Part shown: piece after piece, positions 23,925 through 32,804 of the stretch
Layout: every line of letters begins with the position of its first letter
Numbering within the stretch: the stretch's first letter is position 1
DNA from: Actinoplanes utahensis
GTDB taxonomy: Bacteria; Actinomycetota; Actinomycetes; Mycobacteriales; Micromonosporaceae
NCBI RefSeq assembly: GCF_016862455.1
Contig: NZ_BOMZ01000086.1
Span: 56,143-120,142, forward strand
Direction of reading: 5' to 3'
DNA length: 64,000 nucleotides
Notes under the pieces: generated by a model
Told to the model about the DNA's origin: nothing
What the model saw: the letters and a program-made list of their open reading frames with translations, nothing else
Databases searched by the model: none
Made by a program: the position numbers and the translations under genes

Positions 23925-24217
23925 AGCATCGGGTGCAGCGGCAGGAAGGTGTGCGGCTCCCGGCAGCGCACCGGGGGCAGCAGTGAGGAGCGGTGGTCCG
24001 GGTGCTCGTGGCAGTGCCGCAGCGCCCGGGTCACCGCGTCCTCGTGGTGCCGCCCGCCGCCGTACTCACCGCAGCCGTCGCAGTCCCACCGCCAGAACGG
24101 GGCGCCCTCGTCGGAGGTGTGCCGCCGGATCCGCAGCGGCGGCCCGGCCGGTTCGCGGACCGGAGCGGGCGGCCGCCGCTGAGCGCCGATGAGCTCGGCA
24201 AGCAGGTTGCTCGACAT
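23879..24217 (-). CDS. Hypothetical Cys/His-rich small protein
   Basis: A 112-aa frame with CDGCG (possible metal knuckle) followed by a His-rich helix (RHHEDAVTRALRHCHEHPDHR). It overlaps the malQ 3' end by 46 nt on the opposite strand. A TACAAC hexamer 7 nt before the ATG suggests a leaderless mRNA. No family recognised; the Cys/His spacing and DAVTRALRHCHEH pattern argue that it is real. Confidence 0.5.
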   Translation of the reverse strand: MSSNLLAELIGAQRRPPAPVREPAGPPLRIRRHTSDEGAPFWRWDCDGCGEYGGGRHHEDAVTRALRHCHEHPDHRSSLLPPVRCREPHTFLPLHPMLYAVDDDPPPEPLAI

Positions 24218-24268
24218 GTTTTAAGTTGTATCGCCCGCACTCTTCCCTGATGTGCGTTTCGGCCGATT

Positions 24269-25525
24269 TCAGCGCGGGGTGACGATCCCCAGGCCCGCCA
24301 CACCGACTCCGGGGAAGACACCGCCCAGATCGGCGACCCCGCACCGGGCGCGCAGGATCTCCCCGATCACGGACCGGTAGTCGGTGGTCACCGCCAGGTC
24401 GCCGTCGCGCAGCTGCGCCGTGGTCAGGCCGGGCCATCGGCCGTACACCTTGCCGCCCTTGACGTTGCCACCCAGGACGAACATGGCGTTGCCGTAACCG
24501 TGGTCCAGCCCGCCCGACCCGTTCTGCGCCACCCGGCGGCCGAACTCGCTGACGGTCACCAGGGTGACCCGCCGCAGGCCGTCCGGGCCCAGGTCGGCGG
24601 CGAACGCGGCGAGCGCCGTGGCGAGCGCCTTGAGCTGGTCGTACATCCGCCGGCCGGAGGTCGCCGGGCCGACGTTCTCGTGCATGTCCCAGTCGCCGCA
24701 GTCGACCGTCGCGCTCATCAGCCCGGACCCCGACTTGATCAGCCGGGCCAGGTCACGCAGCGCCGCGCCCAGATCGGTGCCCGGGTAGACCGCCCCGTTG
24801 GCCGGCTGGTACCCGGCCGTCCGCAGCCGCTCGGCCTGCGCGAGCGTGCCGAGCATCCGGTTCGCCGTGCTCCGCAGCCCGGTCGGCGCCCCGTCGTAGA
24901 GCTTCGCCATCGTCGCCGCGATCGGCCGCCCGGTCTGGTCGCCGGTGAGCGTCATCTTGTCGATCGCGCGCACGCCGAGGTGCGGCGCCGGCCCGGCGAG
25001 CACCCGCGCCGGCATCGAGGTGCCCATCGCGACCGCCTGGAACGGATCCGACGCGCCGAGGGTGCCGAGCATCCGGTTCAGCCAGCCGGTCCGGATCGAC
25101 GTGCCGGGAGCGGCCCGTTCCAGATCCTCCATGGCCGAGAAGTGCGACCGGTTCGGCGCCGGCTGGCCCACCGCGTGCACCGCGGCGAGCTGCCCGCCGG
25201 TCCAGTACGGCAGCAGCGGCGCCAGCGCCGGGTGCAGACCGAAGAACGACCCACCCCCGATCAACTGCGTCTTCGGTACGGCGATCGAGGGCCGCGCCGT
25301 GTAGTAGGCCGGATCGCCCGCCGGCACCACGGCGGACAGCCCGTCGAAGCCGCCGCGCAGCGACAGCAGCACCAGCACGTCACCGGAATATCCGGGATCG
25401 GCCGCGTACGCCACGCTGGTGTCCAGGCCCACCGTGGCGAGGCCGGCGAACGCGCCCGCCGCCAGCAGACCCCGCCGGGACAGTCCGGCCTGGCGGTTCT
25501 CCGCACATCCACAAACGTCGTCCAT
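24269..25525 (-). CDS. DUF1501 Tat-exported protein
   Basis: A 418-aa protein with a twin-arginine signal (LSRRGLLAAGAFAGLA, cleavage near VAYAAD) and DUF1501 blocks LVLLSLRGGFDGLSAVVP, NRSHFSAMEDLE, DCGDWDMHENVG and VTVSEFGRRVAQNGSGG. DUF1501 has an alkaline phosphatase/sulfatase-like fold and is usually paired with DUF1800, as here. Its ATG is 2 nt after the DUF1800 stop. Biological role unknown; export with its partner is expected. Confidence 0.9.
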   Translation of the reverse strand: MDDVCGCAENRQAGLSRRGLLAAGAFAGLATVGLDTSVAYAADPGYSGDVLVLLSLRGGFDGLSAVVPAGDPAYYTARPSIAVPKTQLIGGGSFFGLHPALAPLLPYWTGGQLAAVHAVGQPAPNRSHFSAMEDLERAAPGTSIRTGWLNRMLGTLGASDPFQAVAMGTSMPARVLAGPAPHLGVRAIDKMTLTGDQTGRPIAATMAKLYDGAPTGLRSTANRMLGTLAQAERLRTAGYQPANGAVYPGTDLGAALRDLARLIKSGSGLMSATVDCGDWDMHENVGPATSGRRMYDQLKALATALAAFAADLGPDGLRRVTLVTVSEFGRRVAQNGSGGLDHGYGNAMFVLGGNVKGGKVYGRWPGLTTAQLRDGDLAVTTDYRSVIGEILRARCGVADLGGVFPGVGVAGLGIVTPR

Positions 25526-25527
25526 GA

Positions 25528-27081
25528 TCACCTCACCGCGAAGGACGGGGAGTTGAGCAACATCCCCATCAGGTACGGATACATCCAGCCGGTGGCCGGA
25601 TCGTTCGACTTCAGCGCCGACGCCGGGGTCCTGCCGAAGAATTCGGCAAGGGCGGCCGTCTGCTTCGCGGTAGGCGCGACTCCGAGCAACCGTGTGGCGG
25701 TTCTCTCGATGAGCAGGCCGTACGTCGCCGGCAGCGCACCGACCATCCCGGTCAGCAGGTTCGCCGGTCGGACCAGCGTGTCCGGCCACCACCCGGCCGC
25801 GATCGACAGGTGCATGTTCCATCGGACCAGGAGCCCGGACGGCGAGTCCCAGGCCTCGGCCACGTCCGGATACCCGTTCGGCGGTCCCCAGTTCAGCGGC
25901 GCGTGCCCGGCGTCCCGCGCCATCCAGTAGAGGCTCTCCAGGAACTTGACGCCGGTGGCCGCCGGCCCGTACCCGAGAGTCCGCACGGTCGCTGCCAGGT
26001 CCTCCATCGGCGTCCGCGCCTTGGCCCCGATCGAGGCCGCGAACTCGGCCGACGTGAACAGCGCCCGCAGCACCGGCGCGATCGCCGACCCGTTGTCCAG
26101 GTACACCTTGACCAGCGTGCTGATCAGCGTGGCCGGCGGGTCGTCGGCGACGAACCGCACGCACAGCTTGGTGACGATCCGGCGGGCGGTCGTCTGGTGC
26201 AGCGCCAGGTAGTCGAGCAGCGCGAGCGCCGCCGCCTCCCCGCCGGCCGCGGTGGCGTTGGCGTGCTGGAACGCCAGCACCCGGACCGCGCCGACGGCGT
26301 GCGCCGCCGCGTCGAACCGGTACTTCCCGGTGGCGTTGTCCACGGTCAGCCCGGTCAGCAGCCGGGCCGCGTTCTTGACGTCCGCCTCGGTGTACGCCAG
26401 CCCGACCGTGTGCAGCTCCAGCAGCTCACGCCCGTAGTTCTCGTTCGGTGCCGCCTTCGTCGAGTACCGGTTGTCCAGGTAGGTCAGCATCGCCGGGTGC
26501 CGGGCCGCGTCCCGGAGCATGTCGGAGAACCTGCCGAGGGCGTGCCGGCGGATCACCGTGGTGTCGTAGTCGATCCGACTGTCCCAGACGTCCCCGTGCG
26601 GGCACGTCACGTTCAGGTGGTTGCTCCAGAAGTCGACCATCATCTCGAGCAGCTGCCGCTCGCTCCAGATCGACCGGGCGACGGCCGCCCAGGACAGCTG
26701 CCACATCGGGTCCCAGCTGTACTGCTTCAGGGTGCCGGCGGCCACCCGGCCGCGGATGTCGGCGATCGACAGCCGGCTCAGCGGCAGCCGGGCGAGCAGG
26801 CCGTCGGCGACCGGGTCGGCGATCGAGGAGGGGTTGAGCTGCCGGTTCAGCCACGCCGTGGCGCCCAGCTCGCGGATCTCCGCGATCGAGGCGGGGCTGG
26901 GCCCGAAGGTGGCCCGGCGCAGCAGGTGCAACAGCGGGTCGGACGGCAGGAGACCGGCGCCGGCCGGGCCGGCGGCGGCAGCGGCGGCCGGCGTGCCGGT
27001 GGTCAGGGCGGCAGCGGCGCCGGTCGCGGCGATCCCGCCCACGACGCTGCGCCGCGTCATCGTCTGCTCGAGTGCGCTCAC
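25528..27081 (-). CDS. DUF1800 Tat-exported protein
   Basis: A 517-aa protein with a twin-arginine signal (MTRRSVVGGIAATGAAAALT) and DUF1800 hallmarks LLRRATFGPSPASIAEIREL, FWSNHLNVT, NENYGRELLELHTVGL and NWGPPNGYPDVAEAWDS. It is the first gene of the DUF1800-DUF1501 pair. These two-gene units are widespread and thought to act in the periplasm or cell surface, function unproven. Confidence 0.9.
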   Translation of the reverse strand: MSALEQTMTRRSVVGGIAATGAAAALTTGTPAAAAAAGPAGAGLLPSDPLLHLLRRATFGPSPASIAEIRELGATAWLNRQLNPSSIADPVADGLLARLPLSRLSIADIRGRVAAGTLKQYSWDPMWQLSWAAVARSIWSERQLLEMMVDFWSNHLNVTCPHGDVWDSRIDYDTTVIRRHALGRFSDMLRDAARHPAMLTYLDNRYSTKAAPNENYGRELLELHTVGLAYTEADVKNAARLLTGLTVDNATGKYRFDAAAHAVGAVRVLAFQHANATAAGGEAAALALLDYLALHQTTARRIVTKLCVRFVADDPPATLISTLVKVYLDNGSAIAPVLRALFTSAEFAASIGAKARTPMEDLAATVRTLGYGPAATGVKFLESLYWMARDAGHAPLNWGPPNGYPDVAEAWDSPSGLLVRWNMHLSIAAGWWPDTLVRPANLLTGMVGALPATYGLLIERTATRLLGVAPTAKQTAALAEFFGRTPASALKSNDPATGWMYPYLMGMLLNSPSFAVR

Positions 27082-27164
27082 GGGGGCAAACGTCGGAAGT
27101 TTCCACCGTCACTTGCGAGTTCCCCGCGCCGCGCTACCGATTCGCAACCGGCGATACTGGCGCG

Positions 27165-28016
27165 ATGGCACAGCGGAGAGCGTCCCGGAAGCGGGTGGAG
27201 ACGGTCGCCTCCGGCGTGGCCGAGCTGGTCCCGGACCCGGATCGGGACACCGCCTGGACCCTGCTGCTGGACGGCGCCCCGCAGTCACACGTGGACCTGG
27301 CCGACCCCACCCACCTGGAGTTCGAGTACGTGCGGCGGATGGCTGCCGCGATCGACCTGGCGGCGCCGCCCGGTCGCGCGCTGCGCGTGCTGCACCTCGG
27401 TGGCGGCGCGCTCACGCTGCCGCGATACGTCGCGGTCACCCGGCCAGGCTCGGCGCAGCGGGTGGTCGAGATCGACGGACCGCTGGTGGAGCTGGTCCGC
27501 CGGGAGCTTCCGTTGCCCACCGGAGCCAACATCCGGGTACGGGTCGCCGACGCCCGCGCCGCCGTCGAGGGCATGCGCGACGCGGGGTACGACGTCGTGG
27601 TCCTGGACGTGTTCGCCGGCGCCCGGACCCCCGCCCACCTGGCCTCCGCCGAGTTCGCCGACCAGTTGGCCCGAGTCCTCGACCCGGCCGGCCGGCTGAT
27701 CGCCAACGTCGCCGACGGCCCGCCGCTGCGCTACGCCCGCGCCCAGGTCGCCACGATTCGGGCCGCGCTGCCGGAGGCCTGCCTGGTCGCCGATGCCGGG
27801 GTGCTGCGGGGGCGGCGGTTCGGCAATCTCGTGGTGGTGGCCGGGCGGACCCCGCCACCGGTCGCCGAACTCACCCGGCGGGCTGCCGGCGACTGGTTCC
27901 CGGGGCGGGTGGAGACGGACCTGGACCGTTTCACCGGTGGCGCGGCTCCCGTTCCGGACGCCGCAGCGGTACCCTCTCCTCTGCCACCCGAAAGCCTGTT
28001 CGGTAACCGAAAGTAG
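27165..28016 (+). CDS. Spermidine synthase-like methyltransferase-fold protein
   Basis: This 283-aa protein has the polyamine-synthase Rossmann core: VLHLGGGALTLPRYVA (motif I), RVVEIDGPLVELVRRELP (acidic loop) and YDVVVLDVFAG (the Asp that binds the amine). The N-terminal strand region is short. Many actinobacterial proteins of this type lack proven aminopropyl transfer, so substrate is open. A GATACT hexamer 6 nt upstream of the ATG suggests a leaderless transcript. It is divergent from the DUF1800 gene (83 nt). Confidence 0.8.
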   Translation: MAQRRASRKRVETVASGVAELVPDPDRDTAWTLLLDGAPQSHVDLADPTHLEFEYVRRMAAAIDLAAPPGRALRVLHLGGGALTLPRYVAVTRPGSAQRVVEIDGPLVELVRRELPLPTGANIRVRVADARAAVEGMRDAGYDVVVLDVFAGARTPAHLASAEFADQLARVLDPAGRLIANVADGPPLRYARAQVATIRAALPEACLVADAGVLRGRRFGNLVVVAGRTPPPVAELTRRAAGDWFPGRVETDLDRFTGGAAPVPDAAAVPSPLPPESLFGNRK

Positions 28017-28175
28017 TCGTCGAATAGGCCGAAGGTGCATCACTGATCACCGTCCTGTGTCGATTTCCCAGGTTCGGGTGTGATCCGCGCCCGGTGACTG
28101 GCAACGCTGCCGGTGACCGGTTGTAATCGGTGCGGCCGCACTCTTCCGGACGCGGCGAGCACGGGGAAGGCAACC

Positions 28176-29147
28176 ATGTTCCACCAGCACTTCCTGTCCC
28201 CCGCGGGCACGGACCTCGGACCGCTGGACAGCGGTGAGCGCGTGCTGTGGCGCGGCCGCTGCGCCGTCGCCGAGTACGCGTTCGACGAGGCGTCCTCGCT
28301 GCCCCGATGGACCCTGCCGGAGGAGACCGACGTTCTGGTCACCGACCGCCGGGTCCGCTACGTCCACCACACCGAGGAGACGCAGAGTAGCGGCGAGTTG
28401 TTCTGGCTGTGGCCGCAGCACCTGCGGGTCCAGCCCGGCAACCGGGAGACCGGCCGCAACGCCACGGTCACCCAGATCCAGCTGGTGTGCACCGGCCCGA
28501 ACGGCACCTTCCCCGCCCTGGTCTTCGCCGGCGGCGCCCTGTCCAGGATCGGCGACGCGGACCGCCTCGCGAACACGCTGCGGCAGGCGATCGCCCGGTT
28601 CCGGGTGGAGAACGCGGACCTGATCGGGGTGCCCGCCCCGCAGGCGCGGATGCTGTCCCGGCTGGTGATCGGCCCGGAGTTCAGCAACTACCAGGGCGGC
28701 GAGGGGCAGACCGTGACGCTGCTCGGCGCGGTGCCGGTGCCCGCCCCGTTCGACGAGGACCCGGCTCCGGCCGCGGTCTACCAGGACCCGGCTCCCGCCC
28801 CGGTCTACCAGGAGCCGACTCCGGCCCCGGTACACCAGCAGCCGGCTCCGGCCCCGGTTCACCAGCAGTCGGCTCCCGCCTATGAGAACCCGGTTCCGGC
28901 TCACGAGGGGTTCGCCTACGCCGAGGTTCCGGTGTCCGGATCGCGTGCCTACGCTGAGCGCCCCGGCGTCGAGGCCGACGCGCAGCGCGCCGAGGAGGCC
29001 CTGCGCGCCGAGCTCGACTCCCGGCAGGCCGAGCCGGACCTCGCGTCCCGGGCAGCCAGCCTGGCGGCCCGGGTGGCGAGCCTCGTCTCGGAGACCCCGG
29101 ACGGCCAGGGCTCGAACCTCTCCGCGTACCTCAACCGGGACCGCTGA
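28176..29147 (+). CDS. Hypothetical protein with Pro-Ala-Pro-Val repeat
   Basis: A 323-aa protein whose N-terminal half (about 10-170) looks like a beta-rich PH-like domain (GERVLWRGRCAVAEYAF, TDVLVTDRRVRYVHH). A repeat region follows (about 190-240) of 9-10-residue units such as DPAPAPVYQE and PAPAPVHQQ, then an Ala/Arg-rich helix (AARVASLVS). ATG 28176 has GGGGAAGG upstream. No signal peptide. The repeat is probably a flexible linker; function unknown. Confidence 0.75.
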   Translation: MFHQHFLSPAGTDLGPLDSGERVLWRGRCAVAEYAFDEASSLPRWTLPEETDVLVTDRRVRYVHHTEETQSSGELFWLWPQHLRVQPGNRETGRNATVTQIQLVCTGPNGTFPALVFAGGALSRIGDADRLANTLRQAIARFRVENADLIGVPAPQARMLSRLVIGPEFSNYQGGEGQTVTLLGAVPVPAPFDEDPAPAAVYQDPAPAPVYQEPTPAPVHQQPAPAPVHQQSAPAYENPVPAHEGFAYAEVPVSGSRAYAERPGVEADAQRAEEALRAELDSRQAEPDLASRAASLAARVASLVSETPDGQGSNLSAYLNRDR

Positions 29148-29157
29148 CGGTCCCGGT
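29134..29157. terminator. Hairpin spanning the stop codon between convergent genes
   Basis: ACCGGGACCG (29134-29143), loop CTGA and CGGTCCCGGT (29148-29157) form a perfect 10-bp stem. The loop contains most of the stop codon of the upstream gene. It separates that gene from terC. Confidence 0.6.
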
Positions 29158-29179
29158 CACCCATGACCTGCCGGGGGAC

Positions 29180-30385
29180 TCACGTGCGGGCGGCGAAGCA
29201 GCTTCCGGCGGCGACCCGCTCCTCGTGCACCCGGTGCGCGCGCTCCAGCAACGCCATCAGCTCGGACTCGCCCCGGACCCGGGCGCGGTACTTCTCCGGC
29301 AGCCGCTTGAGGTTCTCCTCCTCCACCAGCAGCTTGTGGTAGATCTCGTCGCAGTAGGCCGGATCGGTCTCGACGTCGAGGAACTCGGTGGCGTGCCGCC
29401 GGGCCGCGGCCTGCGCGGTCCGGGCCCGGCCCTTCGGGCTGAGCAGTGAGGCGATCACGGTGATCACCAGCACGCCGATGATGATGCCGAGGGAGAGCAC
29501 GGTCGGGATCTCGGCCACGTCGACCGGGTCGCCGCCGTTGATGAACGGCACGCTGTTCTCGTGCAGGGCGTGCAGGACCAGTTTCACGCCGATCAGGGCG
29601 AGGATCGCGGCCAGCCCGTAGGACAGGAACACCAGCCGGTCCAGCAGGCCGTCGATCAGGAAGTACAGCTGCCGCAGCCCGAGCAGGGAGAACGCGGTGG
29701 CGGTGAAGACCAGGTAGACGTTCTGTGTGAGACCGAAGATCGCCGGGATCGAGTCCAGCGCGAACAGGATGTCGGTGCCGCCGATCGCCACCATGACCAG
29801 CAGCATCGGCGTGAGCACCCGCTTGCCGTCCTGGTAGGTGACGAGCTTGTCGCCGTCGTAGTGGTCCGAGGTGCGCAGGAAACGGCGGGCCAGCCGGATC
29901 ACGAAGTTGTCCGGCTCCTCCCCGTCGTCGTGCTTCTTCCTCAACAGGTTCCCGGCGGTGATCAGCAGGATCAGCCCGAACACGTAGAAGATCCAGGCGA
30001 ACGAGTTGATCAGCGCCGAGCCCAGCAGGATGAACCCGGTCCGGGCGAGCAGGGCGACCACGATCCCGAAGAGCAGCACCTTCTGCTGATCCGCGCGGGG
30101 CACCTTGAAACTGGCCATCAGTAGCAGGAAGACGAACAGGTTGTCGACCGAGAGCGCCTCCTCGGTGACGTAACCCGCGAAGTACTCCGCGCCCATCGTG
30201 GAGCCGCCGAAGATCCACACCCCGACCCCGAACAGGATCGCGATCGACACGTAGATCGACGTCCACAGTGCCGCCTCGCGCAGGCGGGGGATGTGCGCCT
30301 TGCGCACATGGAAGAAGAAGTCGAAGAGCAGAAGGCCGACGATTCCGAGGACGGTCAGGACCCACACCACACCGGACACCTGCAT
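29180..30385 (-). CDS. TerC-family integral membrane protein
   Basis: This 401-aa protein has about eight or nine membrane helices and the TerC hallmarks: EEALSVDNLFVFLLLM in one half and GGTDILFALDSIPAIFGLT in the other, with acidic residues inside the membrane that bind metal. Homologs (Alx, MeeF/MeeY) export Mn2+ or metallate secreted proteins. A soluble acidic C-terminal tail of about 90 residues follows. It starts 9 nt after the pentapeptide-protein stop, so the two are likely cotranscribed. No yybP-ykoY riboswitch is visible in front of either. Confidence 0.9.
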   Translation of the reverse strand: MQVSGVVWVLTVLGIVGLLLFDFFFHVRKAHIPRLREAALWTSIYVSIAILFGVGVWIFGGSTMGAEYFAGYVTEEALSVDNLFVFLLLMASFKVPRADQQKVLLFGIVVALLARTGFILLGSALINSFAWIFYVFGLILLITAGNLLRKKHDDGEEPDNFVIRLARRFLRTSDHYDGDKLVTYQDGKRVLTPMLLVMVAIGGTDILFALDSIPAIFGLTQNVYLVFTATAFSLLGLRQLYFLIDGLLDRLVFLSYGLAAILALIGVKLVLHALHENSVPFINGGDPVDVAEIPTVLSLGIIIGVLVITVIASLLSPKGRARTAQAAARRHATEFLDVETDPAYCDEIYHKLLVEEENLKRLPEKYRARVRGESELMALLERAHRVHEERVAAGSCFAART

Positions 30386-30394
30386 GCGCCCATC

Positions 30395-31144
30395 CTAGGG
30401 CCTATCGGAGTCCGTCACTGCGGCACGCAACTGTGACGAGGTCAGGAAGAGCGCCCCGTTCAGGTTCGCGCCGCGGAGATCCGTACCCCGCATGTCGGCT
30501 CCGGTGAAGTCGGCCCGCCGCAGGTCCGCCTCCCGCAGGTCCGCGCCGATCAGCAGCGCGCCGCGGAAACTGGCGCCGCGCAGGTCGGCGCCGCGCAGGC
30601 GGCGGCCGATCAGGTGGGCGCCGCTGTGGTCCGGCCCGCGTCCGCGGGCCATCTCGCTGGCCCGGCGCAGAAGCGGGACGACCTTCATCCGGTACGCCTC
30701 CACGTCCAGTCCCCGCAACTCCTCCGGCGTGCGGCCGGCGAGGGCGTCGGTCTCGTCCAGCGCGGCACGCAGCTTCGGGTGCAGCCGCCGGGTCTCGGCC
30801 AGCTTCAGCGCCTCCGTCAGGTACCACATCAGCTCGTGCAGCAGCCGCACCACCGGGAGGACCGCGAACATGTCCCCGGCCAGCCGCGGCTCCGATCGCC
30901 AGTCCCGCCCGCCGAACGTCTCCTGGGTGATCCGCTGGCCGGCGCCGAAGCAGTCGAACACCACGCACCCCGGATAGCCACGCTGTTCCAGGTGCTCGTG
31001 GATGGTGCAGCGGAAGTCGTCGCCGAGGTTGCGGCAGGGCCGGCCGGCGGGTTTGTCGTGGGCGAAGTCGGACGACTTCGCGAAGGCCGGCGCGACACAA
31101 CAGAGCGCAGCGCAGCGAGCACAGTCAGCAGCGAGAGTGGTCAT
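30395..31144 (-). CDS. Pentapeptide-repeat protein with N-terminal Cys cluster
   Basis: A 249-aa protein with an N-terminal Cys-rich segment (C8, C11, C15, C16 and further Cys/His at CRNLGDDFRCTIHEH and CVVFDCFG) that could bind a metal or cluster. An alpha-helical middle follows, and about eight A(D/N)LRG-type pentapeptides at 175-240 (RGADLRGASFRGALLIGADL). Pentapeptide repeats form a right-handed beta-helix; some mimic DNA. It is upstream of terC in the same unit. Function unknown. Confidence 0.85.
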   Translation of the reverse strand: MTTLAADCARCAALCCVAPAFAKSSDFAHDKPAGRPCRNLGDDFRCTIHEHLEQRGYPGCVVFDCFGAGQRITQETFGGRDWRSEPRLAGDMFAVLPVVRLLHELMWYLTEALKLAETRRLHPKLRAALDETDALAGRTPEELRGLDVEAYRMKVVPLLRRASEMARGRGPDHSGAHLIGRRLRGADLRGASFRGALLIGADLREADLRRADFTGADMRGTDLRGANLNGALFLTSSQLRAAVTDSDRP

Positions 31145-31465
31145 TTATCCGTTTCCGTCGAACCGCGGGCCACGTACACCGGATAAGTATCGCTGAGACA
31201 GGGTGCCTGACCGGAAACGCCCATTAGAACTGTCGGCGGTAATCTCCGCCACTTAACCGGCACCGGTTCACCGGAGCATTGTTCTGCAATTTTGATCACG
31301 CGATCTCGAGAGCGCCCGTAGCCACCTGTACCAGCAGGTAGGGTCCGCAGGCGGGATGAACGATGACGTTGGAGCTCAATTCTCGATAGCGTCGGAGATT
31401 AATGCCGGGCGCTCTGAGTTCACATCTCACAGTGCTGCCCTCACGACGGAGGATCTCAAACTAAA
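31145..31465. other. Noncoding region upstream of the lamin-tail protein gene
   Basis: About 320 nt of comparatively AT-richer sequence between divergent genes. It must hold promoters for both directions, but I see no convincing consensus hexamer pair or riboswitch. CGGAGG at 31446-31451 is the ribosome site for the downstream gene, at a long spacing. Confidence 0.5.
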
Positions 31466-32749
31466 ATGCACATACGACCGAAAGTGACCTTCGGCGTGGG
31501 CACCGCTCTGGGCGTGCTCGTCGCCGGCACCGGAGTCTTCGGCAGCACGCCGGCGTGGGCCGCCGCGCCGACCATCGACAACGCGCCGGCACAGACCGGT
31601 TACGGAGCCGTGGTGCTGACCGGCACCGCCACTCCCGGCGCGACCGTGTACCTGCGTGAGGCCGCCTACATCTGGGGCCGGAACGCCGACAGCGCCTCCG
31701 AACTGTCACGGGCCACCCCCTACCAGTACCCGACGACCGCCACCGCGGGCACCAACGGCCGATGGTCGATCACCCGCGTCATGGACTCGGGCTTCGTCTG
31801 GGCGGTCGAGGCCGACGGCGAGTACTCGCGGATCATCCAGGCCCCACTCCGGATCGGCGGCGAGTTCGCGGTCACGCCGGGCGCCACCGGCAGCGTGGCC
31901 TACCGCTTCCGCGCCAACCCGGACCAGCCGTGGTTCCCCGTACTGGTCGAACGGCAGTCCGGCAGCTCGTGGGTCGAGGTGGCGAACGGCTACACCGACG
32001 GTCCCGCCGGCGAGGGCGGCACCCGTGGCCCGAACGACGACGGTGACGACGAGGCCGAGTTCCAGGGCACGCTCACCGGCCAGCCCACCGGCCAGCAGAC
32101 GTACCGGGTGCGGGTCGTCGACCCGAAGAACTCCGCGTACGCCTCCGCGGACAACCTGATCACCACCAACACCTTCACGGCGACCACCGGGGGCGGCGGG
32201 ACGCCGGTCACCACCCCGCCGACGACGCCACCGACCACCCCGCCCACCACCCCGCCGACGACGCCCCCGACCACGACGCCGACGACTCCGGGCACACCGA
32301 AGCCCACGACGCCGAGCACGCCGAAGCCGACCACCCCGAAGCCCACGACGCCGGCCTACAACCCGGCGGACCCGGCGGTGGGTGCGGTCCAGTTCGCCCG
32401 GATCCAGTACAACGCCCCGGGCACGGACAGCAGGTCCAACAAGAGCATCAACGGCGAGTACGTCCAGATCACCAACCGCAGCAAGAAGACCGTCTACCTG
32501 TACGGCTGGACCATCCGGGACGCGGCCGGCAACACCTACCGGATCCTGGCGAAGTACTACCTGTACCCCGGGCGCAGCCTGATCGTCCGTACCGGCAAGG
32601 GCGCGAACGCCGGCATCACCCGGTACTGGGGCAAGACGTACCACGTCTGGGGCAACACCGCCGACACCGCGTACGTGCGCACCGCCGGCAACCGGACGAT
32701 CGACTCCTGCAAGTGGACGAAGGCCGGCAAGGGCTACACCACCTGCTGA
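31466..32749 (+). CDS. Secreted protein with Thr-Pro linker and C-terminal lamin-tail domain
   Basis: A 427-aa exported protein: signal peptide (about 1-33, ending AWAAA), a beta-sandwich region (about 35-245), a linker of TTPPTTPPTTPP-type repeats (about 247-305), then a lamin-tail (LTD) domain (about 310-427; GEYVQITNRSKKTVYLYGWT, PGRSLIVRTGKG). Two Cys near the C-terminus (SCKWTKAGKGYTTC) could form a disulfide. LTD domains occur in surface and nuclease-associated proteins. It may be displayed or released; no catalytic motif is visible. Confidence 0.85.
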   Translation: MHIRPKVTFGVGTALGVLVAGTGVFGSTPAWAAAPTIDNAPAQTGYGAVVLTGTATPGATVYLREAAYIWGRNADSASELSRATPYQYPTTATAGTNGRWSITRVMDSGFVWAVEADGEYSRIIQAPLRIGGEFAVTPGATGSVAYRFRANPDQPWFPVLVERQSGSSWVEVANGYTDGPAGEGGTRGPNDDGDDEAEFQGTLTGQPTGQQTYRVRVVDPKNSAYASADNLITTNTFTATTGGGGTPVTTPPTTPPTTPPTTPPTTPPTTTPTTPGTPKPTTPSTPKPTTPKPTTPAYNPADPAVGAVQFARIQYNAPGTDSRSNKSINGEYVQITNRSKKTVYLYGWTIRDAAGNTYRILAKYYLYPGRSLIVRTGKGANAGITRYWGKTYHVWGNTADTAYVRTAGNRTIDSCKWTKAGKGYTTC

Positions 32750-32767
32750 CGACGATCACCACGTACG

Positions 32768-32800
32768 ACGGCCCTCCGGTATCCCTCCGGGGGGCCGTTC
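32768..32800. terminator. Bidirectional terminator between LTD and NUDIX genes
   Basis: ACGGCCCTCCGG (32768-32779) pairs with CCGGGGGGCCGT (32787-32798) over 12 bp with one G-U pair and a 7-nt loop. It ends the LTD gene and, on the other strand, the long minus-strand unit beginning at 55460. Confidence 0.75.
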
Positions 32801-32804
32801 GGGT

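Noticed and set aside
29388..30124. Possible yybP-ykoY manganese riboswitch for terC
   Set aside because: terC is only 9 nt from the preceding gene and no aptamer-like sequence is seen.
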